Part shown: piece by piece, positions 1 to 29,600 of the stretch
Layout of the letters: the number at the start of each line of letters is the position of its first letter
How positions within the stretch are numbered: the first letter of the stretch is position 1
Assembly: GCF_965638725.1 (NCBI RefSeq)
Contig: NC_134960.1
Span: forward strand, 3,846,501 to 3,910,500
Length of the DNA stretch: 64,000 nucleotides
Source of the DNA: Aptenodytes patagonicus
Lineage: Eukaryota > Chordata > Aves > Sphenisciformes > Spheniscidae
Reading direction: 5' to 3'
Program-made: the position numbers and the translations under genes
The notes under the pieces: generated by a model
The model's database searches: none
Seen by the model: the letters and a program-made list of their open reading frames with translations, nothing else
Told to the model about the DNA's origin: nothing

Positions 1-1116
1 AGAAGCTCAAGAAGTCTGCTTTGGTAAAGCCACCACCTGTTTATCTGCTGTTTGTTGAATTCTGTGGGTGTGCTTAGTGCTGCAATCAACATGGATTTGA
101 GAAGTACTAGTCTTAGGGGTTTACAATCGAATAAACTGTCTAGTAAATAGACTTAGTAAAGAGGTGAACCTTGAACTCTTGTAGATGTTGACTTCAGAAA
201 TGTGTAAAAACTTACTACAGGTCATGTTCTTTTAAATGTATTTTAATGGAATTTTCAGACGTAATTGCAAACAACGTATAATCATGCGACACTGTAAAAT
301 GAGTGGGAAGTCCGTAAGCTGTAACAGCAGTCTGTATAAAGAATAAGCAGGTTGATGACAATCTAGAAACTGTAAGAAGCTGGAATCACAAAGTCTTTTG
401 GAATAAGTGTATGGTTTGTATTAGAATAGCCCAATGAAAAAGGCTTAATGAGATTTAATTGGCTAAAGTGAATTTTACATTTATTATCACGAGTTAGCAC
501 GTTTGGTTTGGATGCATTTTTTTCTTTTTTTTTTTTTTTTGATTGGAACCAAGTAAGGATAATAAAATCTGTGACAAATGGGTTTTGTATTAAATGCAAG
601 TCTTCATGTTACATTTGAGTTACATAAGTAGCTTTTCCCAGGGAGAGGTGTTTTTATGTCTTTCAGCCAGTACTGTATACTCAGGGGGACGTTCAAACTT
701 CCATGCAAGATGGTAGATCACTTACCTTTCTCTAGAAATTCAACAAACAGGAAATTTTTAGTATCTCTTTGCTAACTGCTGTCTTCGAGGAGGTGTAAAA
801 TAAACTGCAGAACCACTAGAGTATCACTTGTAAGTGCTCTGGAAATGAAGTCTGCAACTTCCCCCTGTAAAGCAATGAACAGAACAGAACCAAAGCTTGT
901 GAATTGGTGGATTGCAATAGATTCTACATTTCTGGTAGTTAAAGGGAATATTTTCATGAAATGGAAAGATTGTCTGGGAGTCAGTGTACTTCGTAAGGTA
1001 TTTGAAAACATAAACCTGTACAGGGTGTTCACAGTTCTGTTTCTAGCCAGCACATGTGTATCCTCCCCCTGAGAAAAGCTGTGATGTTCTAAGAAATCTT
1101 TGATCTTACCTTTCAG
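1..1116 (+). other. DDX46: DDX46 intron (3' part) upstream of first visible exon
   Basis: Intronic sequence preceding the first recognisable DDX46 exon. It ends in a pyrimidine-rich tract and the acceptor AG at 1115-1116. It holds a poly-T run near 522-540 and no ORF with recognisable homology. The missing part of DDX46, about 110 residues judged by alignment to the ~1,030-residue vertebrate protein, must lie upstream of the window. Confidence 0.75.
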
Positions 1117-18698
<17,582 letters not shown>

Positions 18699-19030
18699 GT
18701 ATTTGGAGTTATCTGTCTGCCAGTGGCTGGTGCGTGAAACTTTGTGGCTTCTGTTGTTTTTGCTGTTTACACTGCTTATTGTAAATTAAGAATTTTTTTA
18801 TTTTGTCTTGCGGACATTTTTTAACAGAAAATTGATACTTGCTGAAACATCTTAATTCTCTCCACTAAAGTTACCAGTCTTAAAGCAGACCAGTTTTGGC
18901 GGAGCATGATTTAATTTAACAGTGCAGTTTATATACTTTTCATCATAAAGAATATAAAATAAAACAGATTTTAATTTTCTGACAGACTATACTGTTGAGT
19001 AAATTAAACAATGTTGGGATTTGTGTTGCA
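18699..19030 (+). terminator. DDX46: DDX46 3'UTR and first candidate poly(A) signals
   Basis: The 3'UTR begins after the stop. AATAAA at 18958-18963 and ATTAAA at 19003-19008 are followed by a GT-rich element (about 19012-19032), a plausible cleavage region. Another AATAAA lies at 19113-19118. Longer 3'UTR isoforms cannot be excluded, so the gene end is approximate. Confidence 0.5.
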
Positions 19031-22000
19031 AATTGTTAGAATGTACCTGCTTCATATTGTGGGGATGGTTCACGCCATACCAGTTTATACTGGAAAAATG
19101 ATAAAACACCAAAATAAAGGCAGGATTTTCTCCTGATCCATAGCATCTCTCTGGCTGGTTCCACACACATTCGTTCCCTGTACAAATGTCCCCCTAAGGT
19201 CAGAGAGTCTTGCAGTGATCAGAGTAGAGAATTTTATCCAGAAATACTTGAGGTCTAGTTTTAAGATCTTATCCTTTTCATGTCCCATTTTGTCTTTATC
19301 ATCCAGGTAATAGAATAACTCTTCGGGGTTTTTGTAAAGTGAAATGTTTTGTAGTATGAAAATAGTTTTCTTGTTTTTTTCTAAACATCAGAATTTTAGG
19401 ATTTGATTTTTTTTTTTCCTCATTCTCTGACATAAGAATGAAAGCCTGTTTAGCTTAAAAAGAAATTCTCAGAAAAAAAGAGAAACCTCTTTTGTAATGA
19501 AATACGACTTTGTCACTTTTTTATAGTGTTCTTATATATACATTTAATGTGATTCTTCCCCCAGGGTTGTCATCTTTATTACTGTTAGGACATGGCTTTA
19601 AGTAAAAATGAATAATGATATTTATGAGTGAATTCCACAAATATTGACTATCATTGCAGTCAATAAGCTACTGGGACAGGCAAGACCTTTCTTTTTGAGG
19701 TCTCATCCCCATAATCATTAGCATTCACGATGGACACTTACTACTCTTAAGCATTTAACTTTCCTGTCTACTTGTCTGGAGCCTGAGCGGTAGCAGTTTG
19801 AATCATCTCACTCTAGCAGCTGCAAGACTTTCAAGATGACGACTTTCAAAAGGACTTTTGTAGAAAGCTTTTCTTACCTGACACATTGAGAAGAAACGTG
19901 TCGTTTTAAAACAGCTGTGTATATACTGCTTTAACCCTGGTGAAGACAAATCATACAACCTGCATCATGGCTGTATAAATTCACAACTTCTATTTCCCAA
20001 CTTCAGGTAATTTAAATGAGTATCTCTGTTTGCATACAACTGTTACTCTAATGTCAGTGTACCTTATTTGCAATACAGGAAAGGAAAGTAACAATTACAT
20101 CAACTTAACAGTATGCGTTTAGGATAAGAACACCCAATACTTGCCAATATTAATACATTGAGTAGAACAAAAAGCAGCAGCACACACAATAACACTTCTC
20201 AAAATTTAAAACAGAAATCTTGAACTAAAGCCCTGTGGTTCCCTTTAAATGCATCAGGTTTCCTTCTGTTAAGAATTGGGTTTTGATATGTTTCATACAA
20301 CTTGTTTGTTGAATTGTCTAACTTTTGACAGTGTCCCCCCAGAAGAGTGACAGATTTTGATGTATTTAATGAAGAGCACTTTCAAGTTTGGACAGTCTGA
20401 CACTTCTTTAAAAATCTTGTTTCAAAATGTTCAAATATATATATTGGTATCTCCTAAAAAAGGCTCGATGGAGACATTTTTGTCATTTCCAGCTTTGCAC
20501 TGTTGGATTTCAGAGATGCAACAATGTATAATCTTTAACTTCCTGGGGTTTTTTAATGCAATGTCAATATTCCTATGTTTTTTAAATTCCAGCAAAAATA
20601 AAAATAATTTCAATGTATATTTTTCAGAAACTGTCTTTCTGAATAGCTCATCTGTTTTCTGCACTTACATTGCTTCTGTGTTTTTTTCCTATGACAGTTA
20701 ACCTTGTACTTTTTGGAGTAGGGCGATGTGTACAGTAACTAGTGCTTGTGTTTTTCTACTAGAAATGCAATGAGATGCAGTTCAGACTCAGTTAAGAAAG
20801 TTGCAGTGAAGGTGTTTGGATATACGAAAACAGGAGCGAAATGCGTATAAGCCAGAGGAGAAGAAACTCTCAAATTAACAAATACACAAGGGAAAAAAAA
20901 GTGGAAACAAGATGAGAATAAAAGTTGGGAGAAGACACAATTAAGTAATGAAAAACGTTATATTTTGTTCTTTCCAAGTGTGTCCATGGATATAGACAAG
21001 TTCTTTACGAACATCGCAGTTTGGCTGCTTTCCAGGGAATCTGCCCTGCACAGATTCCTGTCACCAGTTGTTGGGAGAGCACAGGGATGCTGAATTTCTT
21101 TCTTTTTTTTTTTTTTTAATACACGTAAGCAGAGCTTGTTCTGTTACCTGCCCAAGGTGATAGGCTGCCAGCTTTCTAGGCTGCCTTATGCTTGCAGTGC
21201 TTGAGTAAACAGTGGTATTTTGGGTGGATAAGTGATACAAGTATTTGATACGGGATCATGAATGAGTTTTTGCTTGCATTTCGCAGTAATGCAGTGTTGT
21301 CATCATGCAGCGGTGGTGGTGAGGGGTGATACTCTGGGGGTGTTGCTGTTCTGGAGGAACGGCACACTGGCACATTTAGGTGGCGTGAAGTAGGAGAGAA
21401 CTGCTGGGTAGTTGAAGGTCTGTGAATCTGGAAGAGATGGTGAACACTGGGAGCAGCTGGAGGAGGGGAAGGGGAGCCCTGTGCCACTGTTTTCCATGGC
21501 AACCTCCACCGCAGCCTGAGGTCCTGGCCCCAGCAGGTCTGCATCGGAGGTTAGGGGAAGGAGAGCGCGAGACTCTTGATCGCAGCCCTGCTGGCTCCCT
21601 CGTTCTCAGTGCAAGCATACACCAAAGATTCAAACAGCAATATTCCTCACCACGCTATGAAGGGTTAATAAGGACATCCTGTCTATCGCTGTGGTGGCCG
21701 TTAGTGTGAGAGAGTTGATGCAGCACATCAGGCTACTCTCTGTATGCACGAGTGGGCGAATGGGCAGAGGTTTTGCTCTGTGCCCTAGCCAGGAAAACGG
21801 GAGATGAAGACTAAATCCAGTGTTCTGGATGGGGAAAAAAAAAAATTCACAGCAAGATGAAAAATGTGTGCAATCACGGTTCAGAATTTTATACTACCTT
21901 AGCGATATCGCACATCGTTGCCACCCCTTGTTTTGTTAAATAGGCAGCTTAAGGCCTACTTTACATGTTAGACTTTACCTGTGAAAGTTGTAACCAAAAT

Positions 22001-25000
22001 GTAATGTGTAGATCACAGCCTGGCATGTTCTGTAGCTGTTCCCTGTCCTGGCTGCTTGAGATTTTACTTGTACAATTAAAGCAGTGCAGTCTGTTTAATG
22101 TGCATTTGGCTGCTAATTGAATAAAAGATTCTGAGGCTCAAAGTGCCATCTGTAGGAGCTTTTCTCACTCAGGTCTTCCAAGTGGAAGACAAAAAAATAA
22201 TAAAGATTTTTAAGCAAAGCTTTGCTAAAATTCTGCCATTGTAATAGCCGATTATAAAAGAAACACCAAAGGCTGGATTTGGCGTCTTCCTAAAATAGTA
22301 AGTAAAAGAATGCCAGAGTCTCAGGGAGAGAGCGCACTTTGGTATTTCAGTCCTTCAGACATGTTTACAGTCCTAAGAAACGGCTGTTACTTCAGTGAAA
22401 CTAGTGACAGGGTTAGAGAGACAGGTATGTGTATCTGCGAGAATGGAGCCTGTGTAGCTTGCCAGAATTAGCTTTTAATTTTCTGCCATGGACACATACT
22501 ATCGATGGCATGTTGCTGAACACCTCTGTTAAGAAAGCTTTTTCTAAATTTGCCCGAATTCCCTTAAATAGGCCGCTGAGTTTCTTCTCAGTGTGAACGT
22601 TGGTGTAAAACATGCCCTTGCCACAAGCCTACCCGCAGCGAGTTACTCGTGAAGGTCGCGCGCAGCCCCTTCGCTGAATCCGAGCGTGAGCACCGGGCCC
22701 TGTGTGCGCGTTCTGGCCTCCTCACGTGACGCCCGAGGAATGCACTTTCCTTTGATTATTTTTCTTGACCCAGATCTCTTCCAAATATGGTCTCAGCTTA
22801 AACAAGTTTGTGTTCTTAGAGCTCGGCATTTGCAGAAGAAATTCTGGCTTCCAGCTAACTGTGGCTGTATGGAGGGAGTGGAGGCGGAGAACAACCTAAA
22901 AATGTAAAGATAAAAGGCACACAGCTGGACTGAAATTTGTCCCAAAATGTACATTTTGTAAAATGTTTATACAATGCTAGGCATGAAGATTTGTTTTCAT
23001 AATTTTAGCTACAGTGGAAGCAATTGTTTTTAAATAAATGACCATTAGTCTGAGTGATTGCCACCCAAACATTGCTTCTCTGAGACTTCTCATCTGAAAC
23101 AGATTTAAATATTTAGTCAAACTGAGAGATACAAAATTGTCAAGCTGACCAGCATAAGCAGAGGTAAATTAATTAGTATCTCAGAACTAAGTAGTTCTAG
23201 TAAGCTAAGAAATTATTAATAACCTACTGTGGAGTGAGCATATGATTCTTAAGTTATTTTATACTTTGGCCATTCTAAGTACGAAGTTTGTCATCACAAA
23301 CGTGTTTCTCAGAACAATAAATACCACTGGGCAACTGTTCTGAAACTAACGGCCAAGCAAGGAAAACATTACACTTAATGAAAATCCTTAGTCTTAACTA
23401 AAACCTACATTTCCTCTGCCTGTGCATGTTAGCAAGTGAATTTGTAGAAATTATCAGCTCCAATAATTGATAGTTAAGTAGACAGGAGGTCATGGCAGTT
23501 ACGGCACTGAATTCTCCTGGCTTGCTCAGCATGCTGTATAGCTGAAGACGGGCGAGAAGCTCCTGCATTGGCAGAAAGAGGAACTTGTGCTTTTAGGCCC
23601 TTCCTCTCCTTGAAAATTTGGGTCTACCGGTGAGACCTCCAGTGAGGGAGAAGGAGAATGTCCGGATGTAGAGAGGGGCAGCATTTCATTGCATCTTTTA
23701 CCTTACAGATAATTAATTGTAATCGTTTGCTACTGCTAGTGAGAGCAGTCCTTTAGAGAAAGAAAAGGAGGAAGCAGATGCACAACCTGAGTAACGGCCG
23801 TGCTTCGGGCCCTGGGGAGCTTTCACAAAACAAGACAGTCGCAGACCAATTTATCTTTCGTTTGGTTCCTGGTTTTATTAGCACAGCGTGCAGATGAGGA
23901 AACCAGACCCTCTTGCTACCAGATTAGTATTTGAGCACTGTGGGCACCGGAGCTGGCTCATCTGGCGCGGGTTTGCCTGGAGCACAATACAGAGCAGTCA
24001 CACAGCCCCAGCGCCCTCATGGAGGCACGTCCAGCTCCAAGGTCAAACGTTTAGATCTCGCTCTGCCAGTCTGCCGGCGATAGCCTCAACAACGGCCCGA
24101 TTCAGGTTTCACAGCTTCTTTGGATGGAAGCTTTCACTGCTTCACATTACAAGTTCACTCCTATTATCACTCCTATTATTCTCAGCATTCTGCTGAGATC
24201 ACGATTTCTGCTAGATAAATCAGGAGCCTGAGCCCAGCCTATCTTCCAACCGCCTTCCAGACTAAGATACGAAAAGGAGAATAACAGGATACCAAAGAGG
24301 TATCGAACTCTACTGCTTTTGATTGGCGGCAGCATTTCCAACAAGAGTTAAAAACAGCAGAAAGATGAGGTTTGTAAATAAACTGAATCATTTGCTAAAT
24401 TGAGCTAAATAAATGCTGCTTTTCCCTGCTGCTTTCTTATATTGCAAGTGAGGATTCCTGCATGCATTAGGAAGCACTGGCAAAAAAATGAACCATCGTC
24501 TTGGCAGGATGTTTCACAGCAATTTTCGGCCTGAAGAGCTCCAAGTATTATAGAAATGGGATATCACAGGATTGGAGTACAGCAGTCAGCTCCCCAAACA
24601 ACAGCAGGAGAGGAAAATATTTAGAAAAACAGAATTAGCCATTTGTAAAAGCTGCAGGTTCTTTTTTGCCTGCTCTTTCTTGCTTTTATTTTCTAAGACC
24701 TCATCTCAATAACGCAGAACATCTTTCAGACTCTTTCAGATGTCAGTCATTTAAAGACTTCTATGCTCATTTAGACCCTGTGATTTGAAGGTGTATATGC
24801 TACTGTCTATCAATGCCCCAAGGGTGCTAACAGAGGGCAGGAAGGTTTGGATGAGTATACAGTGACACTGATGCTGTTACAGTCATTAATAAATGTGGAT
24901 AAAAAAATCTGTTGGTCATAGCCTTCCACAAAGTGGGCTGTGACATTGTTTCACTAAAACTGACCTTGATGCCAAAAGGTCAGATTGTGAAAAGTGCTGG

Positions 25001-25600
25001 GCCCTTAAGATTCCCGTTTCTATGGGATCTCTTTGGAAATAGTTGAAGTTGCTGTTCCTACTCAAAGCCTTTTTTATAGTAAAGTGCCATTGCAATGCCT
25101 GCACTCTTACTAAACTCTTCAGAACGCAGACGGATGAAATAGGGCAAAATCTTTAATAATCAAGAGTACTTCGTTGGAGCTCCTGCTGTAAGACACGAGT
25201 GGCTGATGGTACGTGGACTCAAACCTGTGTGTTACATTGGAAATGGCTGCCATCTTCATTGCAAAATCGGCAGTGAAAATGAACTAACCTAATACATTAT
25301 TTTAATACAGTCCTAAAGCTTGATTCTTCTATAATGGATTGCAGCATACTTTTGGGACAGAAAGTATCACGCTCCTCCATCCAAATGAAAGTAATGGAAA
25401 CACCAGGAATCCTGAGTTTTCGTGAACGTGCTTAACCCTTTAGAATATTTCAAACATAGAGGACATGTTCTAGGATTTATTTTACTGTACAATAAATCAG
25501 TGATTTATCCTTCAGAGCCAGATGCAAAGACGAATGTGAATAATGCTATTCATGAGGTGGAGAAGAACGGGAATGATGGCCCGCTGCCGGCCCTGCCGCT
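19031..25600. other. Intergenic DDX46-C5orf24, no gene supported
   Basis: About 6.5 kb of mostly AT-rich sequence. All ORFs are short, overlap on both strands and show no recognisable protein. There is a local CpG-richer spot at 22,620-22,760 that includes a CACGTG E-box near 22,724, a GC-richer patch at 21,300-21,620, and a 12-bp direct repeat at 24,156-24,179. I see no RNA gene or transposon end. Confidence 0.6.
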
Positions 25601-26600
25601 CAGCAAACCCTCCTCTGCTCCCCTGCCCTGTCACTCAGGCCCAGGGCGATGGCGATCGCCCGTGCTCAAGGCCACTGCGCACCATCCAGGCCAGCCTCCG
25701 TGCCTGCCTGTGGGCGAGGCCCTTGCCTCATCCTCTGTGGGAAAGCAAGGCGCCGGCAGGCAGGCCGGCCTCACCTCGCGTTTCCCCGTGTGCCTCGCAC
25801 CTCAGCCGGGAGCCCGCCCGCCACCTTCCCGCCAGCAGGACAAAATGGCGGCGGCTCCCCGACGCTGAGCGCCTCAGAGGCGGGAGGAGCCCCCCGCCGG
25901 CCCCGCCCCGCGCACGCTCGCCGCGCGCCCCCGCGGCGCGGCCCCCGCTCGGGAGCGCGCCCCGCCCTCCCGCCCGCGCCTGCCGCAGCGCCGCTCCCTG
26001 CAGCTGCCCGGCGGGGTGTGGGGGAGGCGGCCGCTCGCTCCCTCCCTCCCGCCCGCCCGTCCGCCGCCCTGCAGGCCGCCCCGATCCCCTCAGGTAGGTG
26101 CGGGCCGGGCCTGCGTCCCCCGGCCCCTTCTCCGCGCGGTGGGAGGCGGCGGGCGGGCAAGATGGAGACGCGGCCGGCGGGGGAGGGGAGCGGAGCTCCC
26201 TTCCCCTCCTTTTCCCCGCCGGCCGCGTCCAGCCCCGCCGCTGAGGGGTATCTCCTGGTCTCCTCATGGGGGGCCCCGCCTGCGCCCCGTTCCGGGGTGC
26301 GGGAGCCCGGCCCTGCAGGGCCGCGGGAGAGGAGCTGCGCCATCGCCGCCCCGTCCCGCTGTCCCCCGGGCCGGGCGGGAGGGAGCCGGGCCGTACCCTG
26401 GGCCGGGGCGGGGGGAGGCCGCACCCTGGGCCGAGGAGGGGTTTGGGCCAGGCCCTGTTTCTTGCCACCCACGCAAGACGGGTGACACGCGAGGCGAGCC
26501 CCCACCACCACTCCCGTGACCCCAAGTGCGGTGCCCGCCGGCTGTGTTGGCAGCTGAGGCGGCGGGCCGGGGCAGGAGGGAGCTGCGCCGCCCCTTTGTC
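25600..26600 (+). promoter_or_regulatory. C5orf24: C5orf24 CpG-island promoter
   Basis: About 1 kb of very GC- and CpG-rich sequence in an AT-rich background. A YY1-type motif aaaatggcggc lies at 25842-25852, a position such motifs often occupy just downstream of a transcription start. A strong splice donor (cag|gtaggt) at 26093/26094 lies within the island. The nearest downstream same-strand gene is C5orf24, 8.5 kb away. The long ORFs on both strands here are a by-product of low stop-codon frequency in GC-rich DNA. Confidence 0.75.
25840..26093 (+). other. C5orf24: Probable C5orf24 non-coding first exon
   Basis: A likely 5'UTR exon: the 3' end is set by the consensus donor at 26094. The start is a guess near the YY1-type motif. 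The coding exon at 34620 opens three bases before its ATG, so an upstream 5'UTR exon is required. No cDNA is available to prove the junction. Confidence 0.5.
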
Positions 26601-29600
26601 CCCTCAGCTGGCCCTTGGCCTCTTTAGGTGGAGCTGGGCCTCCTGCTACTTCCCAGCCTGGCCTCTCCGCTGTGCTCAGGAATTATTCATTCCCTTCAGC
26701 ACCCACGGCTCTCGTGCATGGGGATAGTGTATATGCAGTGCTTTTTACTTAGAACATATTTCCATTAGCGTGTGGACTCTTAATGCATGCATACAGTCCA
26801 TGGATGTGTTTCCTTGACATACCTAAGTAGTGTATGCCTTCGCTCACCTGCATGTCAGGGTATCTGGATAGCCTCTGGTGTGTTCCTTCTGTGCCTCTTT
26901 GCCTTCTAGCATAACACATGTGAACAGTGTATATTCTTGTGGATAGTTACAGATAGTTTAGTACCTCCTTATTTGTGCATAGCCCTTCTGGGGTAATTAA
27001 TTAGTGAATAGTTGCACCTTTAATTTGCATGCATTTCTCTCTGGATATCTCTCTAAAGAAAGTAACAGTTATTTCAATCCACGTGGTTTTATTTTTGTAA
27101 AATGAAAAGGTAGAAGGAACACTCAGTTAATATATTTCTTAAATTATGGTTTATTTCACTCTTCAGATGCCACAGTTTCTCTTACAACTTTTTTTTTTGT
27201 CTGTATCCGTATCCTTCAGGTTTTAGATGCAACCTTAAAAAAAAGTCCCGCGTGTTTGTCCATTGGCCATTGTTGAACAGATTCAACAAGTGGACTTTGT
27301 CTTTCCGCAGTCTAGCATAAGTACGCTGCAGTGGCTGTGTTTGGCTGTGTTGACAGGTGTCCGGAGCCTTTTACACTAGTCCTGTTGCAGAGAAACACTA
27401 TGGAAGTGCACAACAGGAAGGAGAAGTTTGATCCACCTTTTAAGCTTCAAAATGCTTTTGTGGGAGGAGGCTAGGGAAAGAGGAGAGGGTAGGTGAGAAC
27501 ACCCACTGAGATGAATGAGCACTTCTTACCTCTCCGAGCTATTGTTCTAGACTACAGCGAGGTCTGTTCCCTGGGGAGATGAGCGGGTGGGCTAGAACAC
27601 CCACGGAGATGAATAAGCATCTCCAGCTCCTCGAAGCTGTTGTTCTAGGCTATGGTGAGGTCTGCTCCTGTTTACCTGGGAATAGCTCCTTGAGGTGAAT
27701 AGACAATTTCACAAACACTAATAATCCTTTCTTTATAAAGATCTACCTCTACCTGCTCTGTCATTCATATGCATATTTGGATTGCCTTGAAGTTTGGTAA
27801 TTACAGAACCACAGAATAATCAGGGTGCAGTTTCACAACCTTACTCCTCTAAGCCAGTCTGGCCTGATGGCTGCCTTGATTCTGTGCTGCCCCATCCCCA
27901 GCTGTGGGTTTTTTTTTCCCCAACCTCTGTTCCCTGTGCTGTGTTTGGGACTTGTCATACGCTTCATTCGGGTCTTCTAAGTCCATTAAGTTGTCGAAAA
28001 GTCATCTTTCCGAGGTCTGCTTAGGCTTTTAAGTAACTGGGGCCAGGGGGGGAGTGGGTCAGTGGCAGCCAGTGAGTAACGTGGCTTAGGCTGACCTGGG
28101 ACCGGTCTGTCTCGGTGCTTCTAATGGAAATGTGTCTTTCTGTTCCTCTCTTGCCTCAGTGCCAGCCAACTGTTGCTTTTTCTTGCTTGTTGGGTTAGTT
28201 TTCACCTGGGTCAGATCCCTGGTGTTGATTTGTCCTGCTCTTGCACAATAGTTAGTGTTGGCACAAGGAGCAGGAATGTGGGAGAAGACGAAAGGGCAAA
28301 ACTGTCCCATTCAGAAAAAATGCAGATTCAATGTGGTTTCTATTGATTATGAAACCAACTGTCAATTGTGTCAGTGTAACTGGAGTGCAGAGTTAATTAG
28401 ATTATTGACATGATCTTCCTTAATTTTTGTGAAGCTGTGTTAACCCTTTCAAGTGCCCTGTTTCTCATCATCACATGGTTATATGATCTTAAATTTGGGG
28501 TGGGAAGAAGTCAGCTGAAATTCTTGCTGATGTTGGCATGTAGTGAAACTCTGCCCTTAGATATGACTTGTTTTCTAAGGTTAGAGAGCATAACAATTAC
28601 TTGTTTGCCTGGTTTTGCAATCAAATCATGAACGATCCCTAAAAGTTCACAGTTTACTTGACACTTAGCCTAGCTAATGCCTGACAATATCTAATCTTTG
28701 TGAGAGCAGCGCCGATCTCTGTCTTTAATACAAAGCTGGTGCTTAGGCTTTGGAGAGCACTGTTTCTCCAACGGTGTCTGAGTCAAAGGACTTGAACTCC
28801 CAGAGGTACAGAGATGCACCCAGGTTGCAGCTCTCTGTTAAGGAGCAGGAGTCGCAGCCCCTTTGCGAGGGAAGGCTCCCCCTCCGCCTGGCACGTCTGG
28901 GGAAGAGGAATTTGAAGGGGGTGGGTATATCTGCTCCAAATAACTCTTCCCTTAACTTCCATCATGTAAGAAAATGACCCTGAGTCACTGGGAGAAGGAC
29001 CGTACTTGTAAGTTTTTGTATTGCTTGGGGAACTCTTAATTTCGCAGTCTTTTTGCACTAAGAATAATTGAGAAAGAAACTGTTTTCAAAATTATGTTGT
29101 CTCTTCAATTTGCAGTCTCATGTTGTCATGTCGTAGCTTTAGGGAATCACTGCTGTAAAGAAATTGTTTCTCACATTTTGGCTGTTTTTCATGTATTTTA
29201 CCTAGTGTCAAATGATGAGAAAAATCGTATTATGCAATCAACTGCGGAAAGTGCTTCATAAGCACAGTTTGGAGAAACTGGTTATCTAGCTTCAGGAGTA
29301 AATTAGATTTCAAATGTAGGTTCAGGTGTTACAGTGTATGTTGTGCCACTTATAGGATTTCATACTTAGTATTTTTAAAATGTTTACATTTATGGGAATA
29401 CTCAAGGTAAGGTGCAACATTGTGAAAGCAAGCAGTTACAGGTTTTTAAAAATTGGGTCAGGCTCTACTTTAGCAAGAGTTAACGTGTAGAAAATGAGCT
29501 ACCAATAAAAGGGACACTTGAAAAATGTTTAAATTGATGTAATTCATTCTTTTAACTGAGTGATGAAAGTATTTCTCACACCTGCTATCGTAAGAGGGAA

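Noticed and set aside
1-28. Possible end of an earlier DDX46 exon (a gtaaag donor-like site follows at 25)
   Set aside because: Neither frame matches the expected DDX46 residues preceding SRSKEK, so it is treated as intron.
23885-23915. gatgaggaaacc resembling the MIR core
   Set aside because: Only one short word matches; flanks do not follow MIR order, unlike the copy at 3,700-3,850.
25543-26727. Several 150-280-codon ORFs on both strands in the C5orf24 CpG island
   Set aside because: Overlapping, Pro/Arg/Ala/Gly-rich frames on both strands are typical of GC-rich DNA; the island contains a 5'UTR splice donor instead.
27795-27830. CR1-like acagaaccacagaata stretch
   Set aside because: Short and without adjoining CR1 sequence; insufficient to call an element.
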